A DNA stretch of 44,998 bases from UBA4416 sp040389965 (GTDB lineage: Bacteria > Bacteroidota > Bacteroidia > B-17B0 > Aurantibacillaceae). Under the pieces are notes generated by a model. It made no database searches and was not told the DNA's origin. It worked only from the letters and a program-made list of their open reading frames with translations. How positions within the stretch are numbered: the first letter of the stretch is position 1; each line of letters opens with the position of its first letter. The stretch lies in the NCBI GenBank assembly GCA_040389965.1, contig JAZJZF010000087.1:1-44998 (forward strand). Direction: 5' to 3'. A program made the translations under genes and the position numbers. This document shows positions 39,408 through 44,998 of this stretch, piece by piece.

Positions 39408-41800
39408 TGTTTACAATATTCGGCTTTAATTTCCGGTTTTCTCAATAACTGGAAACACTCTTCATCTATCCAGTTCATAAAACGTTGTTTATCCCTTTTC
39501 TTTGCAAGGCTTAGCAGACCTGTATATTCAGCGTCACTCATAAAATTGGCATTGCTTGGCGCATAGGTTTTAATAAATAGAAATAACACGTCGTTATTGG
39601 CCGGATATTTTTTCAATAATGGTTTTAGAATGTCTAATGTCCAGTCGTATTTGGCATACATATTAAATAACAAACCCAGTTTTACTCCTTCTGTTTCGGT
39701 TATTTCATGCCGCGAAAAATAATTCTTTATCTCCTGCAAAGGCTTTTCAATTTTTTCGTAACGGTGCGCCATATAATTATTATAGGCTGTCATAATATTA
39801 TAATTAAGCAGCATATAGTCTACATAAACCGAGTCTTTTGCTGTTTTTAACTTATAACACTTTTGCATTTTAGATTCGAGTGTGGAAACAGGAATAATGG
39901 TATCACCCAACTCACGGATATATTTTAATGCCATAATGCAATAGTTAAACTGCAAGGGCAAAAAATTGGTATCGATCGTTGAATACAAAATGGCCATTTC
40001 CCTGGTTTTGTTGGTATAGAACATTTCAGGGTCGTTGGTTGCCAGACCCACCCAATTGGTTAAATGTGCAATGTACTTCCGGTTTCCGGGAATTTCAACA
40101 GAGGTAATATCATTATTGGTTATTCTATAGGATCTTAAGTAATACATTAACCTGCTCTGACAGGCAAAAGCATTTAAGGAATCTCCAATTTTAAGGGCTT
40201 TTTTATAGGCTCCCAATAAAATGTACGGCTCCGAATGCTTATCGATGATCGCAGAAAGATCCACTTCTATTTGTGCCACGCGTGTCGCTTTTAAAATCAC
40301 ATCCAGCGAATCGATCATTTGGCGCGATTGGAGCAGCTCTTTTACTTTTGCTTTGGATAAATTTTTCAAATAGCTGAATTTTGTATTGTTAATCTCGCTG
40401 TAAAAAGCATCCCAGTTCTCTTTCGATTCTATTTGTGTGTTTAATTGGGTTTTGCAAACCGATGCGATAATATCTTTCAATAAGGTTGCTCTATCCTGCT
40501 GCAGTTTTAAATTTGTTTGTTCATTCCCTTCGATGGAACTATAGGTGTTTATTTTTAAAGATTTCATAAACGGCTTATAAACCTCTAAACGCTTTACCAA
40601 TTCCGTTTTTTGAGCAGCTGTAATGGTTGTTTTTCCTCTCTCAAAAGGAACATTAAATTTTAACACGCCATTAAATGTATCCTGTTTTATTTCAAGATCA
40701 GGATTATCAAGCCATTTTGGAACGAGGTTAAGAGCATCCAGGTTTTTACTGGGAATGGTATTAACAAAAGTATATTCGCAGGAATGCCCATTCTTAATCA
40801 TACCGTAATCAAGTCCGTATTTTAATCCTTTAAGTTCTTTAGGAACCACACCCAGAGCGGAAAAGAAATTGTTTCCCGGAGCGCGGTTATTTTTAATCAT
40901 TTCTTTAAACAGTTTTGGTTTGGTCATAAAACCATCATAAATGGGCGAGCCATGTAATAGGTTATTTTTTTCGCAAACGAACTGCTCTCTCAGTACATAG
41001 TCGAGGTACATACCATCTTCTGCATTGTTAAAGAAACTTTTTAATTTATCGAGGTTACGACAGATCAGGTAAATGGTATCGCCCATTTGCGTTAACGAAA
41101 TTTCTCTTACCAAATCAGGCCAAGCGCTTGAATTGAAACAGTTGCATACAGCGGGTACAGATTCTTTTACATCATAAGCATTATCAGGGCTATCCAATCC
41201 TTTGCGCGGTACAAAAGGTTTAGCGCCAAACACCTGTGCACAATAAATCTGGCTACTATCTTTATTAAAAAAATACCCAAGGCCGGCCACATCATAAGCG
41301 GGAGTAATCATATTTTTATAATGCCCCGGAGAATTTTTCCAGCCTAAAAACATAGCGGTAGCTATTTCTTTTTCTGTGGAGGCGATAATGGGCGTTTTAG
41401 AATACTTAACCCGCATTTCTTTTCCTATAAACAGCATCATGCAATTTTCGCCCACCTGGTCGTGGGTTCCGCTATAATAGAAAACTCTTTTCTGTGGTGT
41501 TTCTTTTCTTTTTACTTTCTGGTCGTGCGTTACCCTACGGGTGCTATCCATGTAATGCGACTGATCGAAAGAAGCCGCATCCAATACAGGATCATTGGGA
41601 ACTAAAAGGCTCAGTTTCTTTTCTGCACGCAAGCCATTCAACAGCTTGTAATATTCTGTTTGAATGGTGTTCCAGTTTAACGTACCGGGCAATTTTGTTT
41701 TATAGGCAGGCTTTACAAGCTGAGCGTTTATCTGCAAACTAAAACAAACCATGAAAAGAAGCAGGAAGGTATATTTTAAGGAGGAGTAAATTTTTATCAT
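39404..41800 (-). CDS. Large secreted protein with N-terminal CAP (SCP/PR1-like) domain
   Basis: The 798-residue protein has a signal peptide (to about residue 26, ...INAQ) and then a CAP domain: 'YYKLLNGLRAEKKLSLLVPN', 'AASFDQSHYMDSTRRVTHDQ', 'QVGENCMM', 'FLGWKNSPGHYKNMITPAYDVAGLGYF' and 'YCAQVFG'. The conserved His and Glu of the CAP cavity are visible. A Cys-containing middle region follows, then a segment 'INTYSSIEGNEQTNLKLQQDRATLL' that faintly recalls OmpA-like peptidoglycan-binding domains. The last 250 residues are helical, TPR-like in look. Function is unknown. It begins the minus-strand operon with prmC, the TonB-like gene and hutH, 54 bases after uvrB. Confidence 0.8.
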   Translation of the reverse strand: MIKIYSSLKYTFLLLFMVCFSLQINAQLVKPAYKTKLPGTLNWNTIQTEYYKLLNGLRAEKKLSLLVPNDPVLDAASFDQSHYMDSTRRVTHDQKVKRKETPQKRVFYYSGTHDQVGENCMMLFIGKEMRVKYSKTPIIASTEKEIATAMFLGWKNSPGHYKNMITPAYDVAGLGYFFNKDSSQIYCAQVFGAKPFVPRKGLDSPDNAYDVKESVPAVCNCFNSSAWPDLVREISLTQMGDTIYLICRNLDKLKSFFNNAEDGMYLDYVLREQFVCEKNNLLHGSPIYDGFMTKPKLFKEMIKNNRAPGNNFFSALGVVPKELKGLKYGLDYGMIKNGHSCEYTFVNTIPSKNLDALNLVPKWLDNPDLEIKQDTFNGVLKFNVPFERGKTTITAAQKTELVKRLEVYKPFMKSLKINTYSSIEGNEQTNLKLQQDRATLLKDIIASVCKTQLNTQIESKENWDAFYSEINNTKFSYLKNLSKAKVKELLQSRQMIDSLDVILKATRVAQIEVDLSAIIDKHSEPYILLGAYKKALKIGDSLNAFACQSRLMYYLRSYRITNNDITSVEIPGNRKYIAHLTNWVGLATNDPEMFYTNKTREMAILYSTIDTNFLPLQFNYCIMALKYIRELGDTIIPVSTLESKMQKCYKLKTAKDSVYVDYMLLNYNIMTAYNNYMAHRYEKIEKPLQEIKNYFSRHEITETEGVKLGLLFNMYAKYDWTLDILKPLLKKYPANNDVLFLFIKTYAPSNANFMSDAEYTGLLSLAKKRDKQRFMNWIDEECFQLLRKPEIKAEYCKQ

Positions 41801-41854
41801 GGGTTGAAAACTGTTTATGTTACTTCTTATAAGTCAAAACGCCTAAAAAAGACA

Positions 41855-43876
41855 CTATTTCTCCGCTAATAATTTTTCCAATCCATACATTTCATCCCTT
41901 AAGCGCGCAGCTTCCATAAAGTCCATTTCTTTAGAAGCCTTTAGCATCGCCGATTTTAATTTGGTGATTTGTTTTTTCAATTCGTCGGCACTCATATATT
42001 GAACTACAGGATCTGCCGCATAGCTGATCTCTTCGGGTTCTAGGTATGCTTTTATGAGCTTACCATCGGCTCTTACTTCTATTCCTGAATTTGGCTGCAA
42101 TAACATTTTTTTACCTGCCTGTCTCGGCGTAATGCCATGTTTAAAATTGTACTCAATTTGTTTTTGACGGCGACGTTGCGTTTCATCAATCGTTTGTTTC
42201 ATGCTATCCGTCATTTTATCGGCGTACATAATAACACGGCCATTCACATTACGGGCTGCCCTACCCACTGTTTGTACCAGGCTACGCACGTTTCGTAAAA
42301 AGCCTTCTTTATCTGCATCTAAAATGCAAACCAATGATACTTCGGGTAAATCCAAGCCTTCCCGTAATAAATTGATACCTATTAGTACATCAAACATTCC
42401 TACTCTTAACTGTCTCAAAATTTCAATACGATCGAGCGTATCCACTTCGCTATGAATGTAACGGCAACGGATGCCCAGCTTGGTAAGGTATTTTGTCAGC
42501 TCTTCCGCCATGCGTTTTGTTAAGGTTGTTACCAAAACCCGTTCGTCTTTTGCAACAACAGCATGGATCTGCTCTAACAGGTCATCGACCTGATTCGCCG
42601 CAGGGCGTACTTCTATGATAGGATCTAAAATTCCGGTAGGACGAATCAATTGTTCTACCATAACTCCCTCGGCTTTCTGCAACTCATAATTAGCAGGTGT
42701 TGCCGAAATATATATTACCTGATTGGTCAATGCTTCAAATTCTTCAAATTTAAGAGGCCGGTTATCCAATGCGGATGGCAAGCGAAAACCATATTCCACG
42801 AGGTTTTGTTTGCGGGATAAATCGCCTCCAAACATGGCTCCGATCTGAGGAATGGTGACGTGACTTTCATCGATCATTAATAAATAATCGTTCGGGAAAT
42901 AATCCATTAAACAGAAAGGGCGGGTTCCTGGTAAACGGCCATCGAGGTAACGCGAATAATTTTCGATACCACTGCAATAGCCCAGTTCACGCATCATTTC
43001 AAGATCGTAGTTCACGCGCTCTTCAATGCGTTTTGCTTCAAGGTCTTTACCCTGCGATTTAAAAAAGGCAACGTGTTTCTCCATGTCTTCCTGAATAAGG
43101 TGCATAGCCTTTTCAATTGTACCTGGAGCTGTTACGAATATGTTTGCCGGATAAATATTAATGGCGTCAAATTTCTGAATAATGGATCCTGATGGTGTAT
43201 CAAAGGTTTCAATGCTTTCGACTTCATCACCAAAAAAACTAACTCTTACACTATAATCGGCATAAGATAAATTCACATCCACCGTATCGCCCTTAACCCG
43301 GAATGTACTCCTGTTAAAGTCTGCTGTAGTACGCGAATATAAAGCTCCTACAAGCATATGCAATAATTTATTGCGGGAAATAACCTGACCTACTTCAAGA
43401 GAAATAATATTCTGTTTGAAATCGTTTGGATTACCAATACCATAAATGCAGGATACGGAACAGATCACGATCACATCTCTTCTACCTGATAGCAGAGCCG
43501 AAGAAGCACTGATTCTTAATTTTTCGATTTCATCATTGATCTGCAAATCTTTTTCGATGTATGTGCCTGTGGTTGGTAAGTACGCTTCGGGTTGATAATA
43601 ATCGTAGTAACTTACAAAATATTCTACCGCATTATTTGGAAAGAATTGTTTAAACTCACTATATAGCTGGGCTGCCAGCGTTTTGTTATGGCTTAAAATA
43701 AGTGTTGGTTTATTTACCTGCTGTATCACATTGGCAGCTGTAAATGTTTTTCCTGAACCGGTTACACCTAATAATACCTGATGCCTGGTATCAGAGTTAA
43801 GCCCCTCTACAAGCTGTGCAATGGCTGAAGGTTGATCGCCCGTAGGCTCAAATTCTGAAATAAGTTGAAAAGACAT
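41855..43876 (-). CDS. uvrB: UvrABC system protein B
   Basis: The 673-residue protein has Walker A 'GVTGSGKT' (37-44), the damage-probing beta-hairpin region 'YYDYYQPEAYLPTTGTYIEK', the 'MIDESH' Walker B region, and 'FLRNVRSLVQTVGRAARNVNG' (helicase motif VI). A C-terminal UVR motif 'KASKEMDFMEAARLRDEM' binds UvrC. It is the damage-verifying helicase-like subunit of nucleotide excision repair. Full length is typical. It lies between meaB and the CAP-prmC operon on the minus strand. Confidence 0.98.
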   Translation of the reverse strand: MSFQLISEFEPTGDQPSAIAQLVEGLNSDTRHQVLLGVTGSGKTFTAANVIQQVNKPTLILSHNKTLAAQLYSEFKQFFPNNAVEYFVSYYDYYQPEAYLPTTGTYIEKDLQINDEIEKLRISASSALLSGRRDVIVICSVSCIYGIGNPNDFKQNIISLEVGQVISRNKLLHMLVGALYSRTTADFNRSTFRVKGDTVDVNLSYADYSVRVSFFGDEVESIETFDTPSGSIIQKFDAINIYPANIFVTAPGTIEKAMHLIQEDMEKHVAFFKSQGKDLEAKRIEERVNYDLEMMRELGYCSGIENYSRYLDGRLPGTRPFCLMDYFPNDYLLMIDESHVTIPQIGAMFGGDLSRKQNLVEYGFRLPSALDNRPLKFEEFEALTNQVIYISATPANYELQKAEGVMVEQLIRPTGILDPIIEVRPAANQVDDLLEQIHAVVAKDERVLVTTLTKRMAEELTKYLTKLGIRCRYIHSEVDTLDRIEILRQLRVGMFDVLIGINLLREGLDLPEVSLVCILDADKEGFLRNVRSLVQTVGRAARNVNGRVIMYADKMTDSMKQTIDETQRRRQKQIEYNFKHGITPRQAGKKMLLQPNSGIEVRADGKLIKAYLEPEEISYAADPVVQYMSADELKKQITKLKSAMLKASKEMDFMEAARLRDEMYGLEKLLAEK

Positions 43877-43990
43877 TTTAGGACGGGTTTGAGTTTATAT
43901 AAGGTAATGCTAGCCGTTTTTTAGCGGAAATTTTGCCCTATAAATATACTATCAAATTGATCAAAAAAGAAGTTAATAAATTGGAATTTT

Positions 43991-44006
43991 ATGTTTTGTA
44001 AAACAT
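43991..44006. promoter_or_regulatory. Palindrome between meaB and uvrB
   Basis: ATGTTTT-GT-AAAACAT is a perfect palindrome 18 bases after the meaB stop and 115 bases before the uvrB start. It may be an operator for uvrB or part of a weak meaB terminator. It does not look like a known LexA box. Confidence 0.35.
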
Positions 44007-44023
44007 GCCGGGCAGCATCACAA

Positions 44024-44998
44024 TTATAGCTTTTTGAACAGGTCCATAGCCGCATGATACGGATTCACCGCATTTTGCTGCAATTGTTTTTCTATTTTCA
44101 GAATTTCTTCTTTCATTTTTGGATCTGTATAAAAACGATCAATTAAAATATCGTGAATGGTTTGATGTAACCATTGTGTAGACTGATGATTTCTTTTACG
44201 TTCAAAATATCCGTTTGATAGGGTATGACGATGGTATTTATCTATCATATCATACACTTCTTTAATTCCGTTATTTTCGGTACTGGAACAGGTTAGTACC
44301 TGCGGAATCCAATCGCTCTCTGTAGGTGGAAATAAATGCAAGGCTCTGGCATATTCGCCCCTGGCTGTTTTTGCTTTTTCTAAATTGCTGCCATCGGCTT
44401 TGGTAATAACCATACCATCTGCCATTTCCATAATACCGCGTTTAATCCCCTGCAATTCATCACCCGCACCGGCCAGCATCAGCAATAAAAAGAAATCTGT
44501 GAGCTGATGTACGGCAGTCTCGCTTTGCCCTACTCCAACGGTTTCTACCAGAATATAATTGTACCCTGCTGCTTCGCAAATGATAATACTTTCTTTGGTT
44601 TTACGCGCCACTCCACCCAAACTTCCTGAACTAGGAGACGGGCGTATGAAGGCTTTGGGATGAATGGATAATTGTTCCATCCGTGTTTTATCTCCCAGGA
44701 TACTCCCTTTACTTAACTGGCTACTGGGATCAATTGCTAATACCGCCAATTTATGGCCACGATCAATCACCTCTAATCCAAAGCTTTCTATAAAGGTACT
44801 TTTACCCACACCCGGCACGCCTGTAATTCCTAATCGGAAGGAGTTACCGCTGTGTTTAATAATGGCGTTTATAATTTGCTGAGCCTGTTCCTGGTGTTCG
44901 TGTTTGGTAGATTCTACAAGTGTGATAGCCTTACTGACATAAGAAATATTAGAAGAGAGAATACCCTCTGTAAATTCATTTATGTTGAATGTGTGTTT
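44024..44998 (-). CDS. meaB: Methylmalonyl-CoA mutase-associated GTPase MeaB (5' truncated)
   Basis: The frame is open to the right edge of the window. An internal start at 44818 would cut off the P-loop region. Upstream residues include 'EGILSSNISYVSKAITLVES', typical of MeaB/ArgK N-termini, then 'LGITGVPGVGKSTFIESFGL' (Walker A), 'LAIDPSSQLSKGSILGDKTR', 'RPSPSSGSLGGVARKT', 'ILVETVGVGQSE' and 'VITKADGSN' (GTP base recognition). About 324 residues are present and only a few are missing. MeaB is a G3E GTPase that loads and protects adenosylcobalamin-dependent methylmalonyl-CoA mutase. With pduO in the same window this supports a B12-dependent propionate route. The mutase genes are not in view. 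Confidence 0.95.
   Translation of the reverse strand, partial: KHTFNINEFTEGILSSNISYVSKAITLVESTKHEHQEQAQQIINAIIKHSGNSFRLGITGVPGVGKSTFIESFGLEVIDRGHKLAVLAIDPSSQLSKGSILGDKTRMEQLSIHPKAFIRPSPSSGSLGGVARKTKESIIICEAAGYNYILVETVGVGQSETAVHQLTDFFLLLMLAGAGDELQGIKRGIMEMADGMVITKADGSNLEKAKTARGEYARALHLFPPTESDWIPQVLTCSSTENNGIKEVYDMIDKYHRHTLSNGYFERKRNHQSTQWLHQTIHDILIDRFYTDPKMKEEILKIEKQLQQNAVNPYHAAMDLFKKL

Noticed and set aside
1..44998. CRISPR arrays, tRNA or rRNA genes, transposases or integrases around the Tc locus
   Set aside because: None was seen on either strand. The toxin locus has no visible mobility gene or flanking direct repeat in this window.

Overview
The window comes from a member of the Bacteroidota. 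Signs of this are the AT-rich DNA, lipoproteins of the Bacteroidota style, TonB-dependent receptors with a carboxypeptidase-regulatory N-terminus, several -7 boxes of the TAnnTTTG type, and starts without Shine-Dalgarno sequences. No rRNA, tRNA, CRISPR array, transposase or integrase is visible. Placement below phylum is not possible from reading alone.

Left part (1-3656): the 3' end of an outer-membrane barrel protein, then a compact four-gene sensory operon of a small lipoprotein, a seven-helix membrane protein, a histidine kinase without its own sensor domain, and a NarL/FixJ-type response regulator.

Central part (3907-23936): a Tc (toxin complex) locus about 20 kb long. It encodes a natural TcB-TcC fusion whose 300-residue C-terminal payload carries a Cys-His-Asp set resembling papain-like toxins. 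A very large TcA follows, interrupted by a 10-N assembly gap. Behind TcA lie four accessory genes that look like two diverged copies of a two-gene module: a small CxxC/CxxCxC protein and a Hint (hedgehog/intein-like) protein whose Hint domain follows a CYCCCSC motif. Their order is zinc-ribbon, Hint, Hint, zinc-ribbon, closed by a strong terminator. This accessory module is the most likely undescribed element in the window.

Right part (24097-44998): ordinary chromosomal genes. On the plus strand these are a bacilliredoxin, murB, and a periplasmic/outer-membrane operon (porin-like protein, Rieske lipoprotein, imelysin, di-heme DHOR protein). On the minus strand they are rplS, a PduO-type cobalamin adenosyltransferase behind a TonB receptor, a DUF1801/GyrI pair, a TIMP-like protein with inorganic pyrophosphatase, a tight operon of CAP protein, prmC, TonB-like protein and hutH, then uvrB and the 3' part of meaB. 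pduO and meaB together suggest that the cell uses an adenosylcobalamin-dependent mutase. The only gene-free stretch above 300 bases (30482-30831) holds the rplS promoter and leader and a nested inverted-repeat element.
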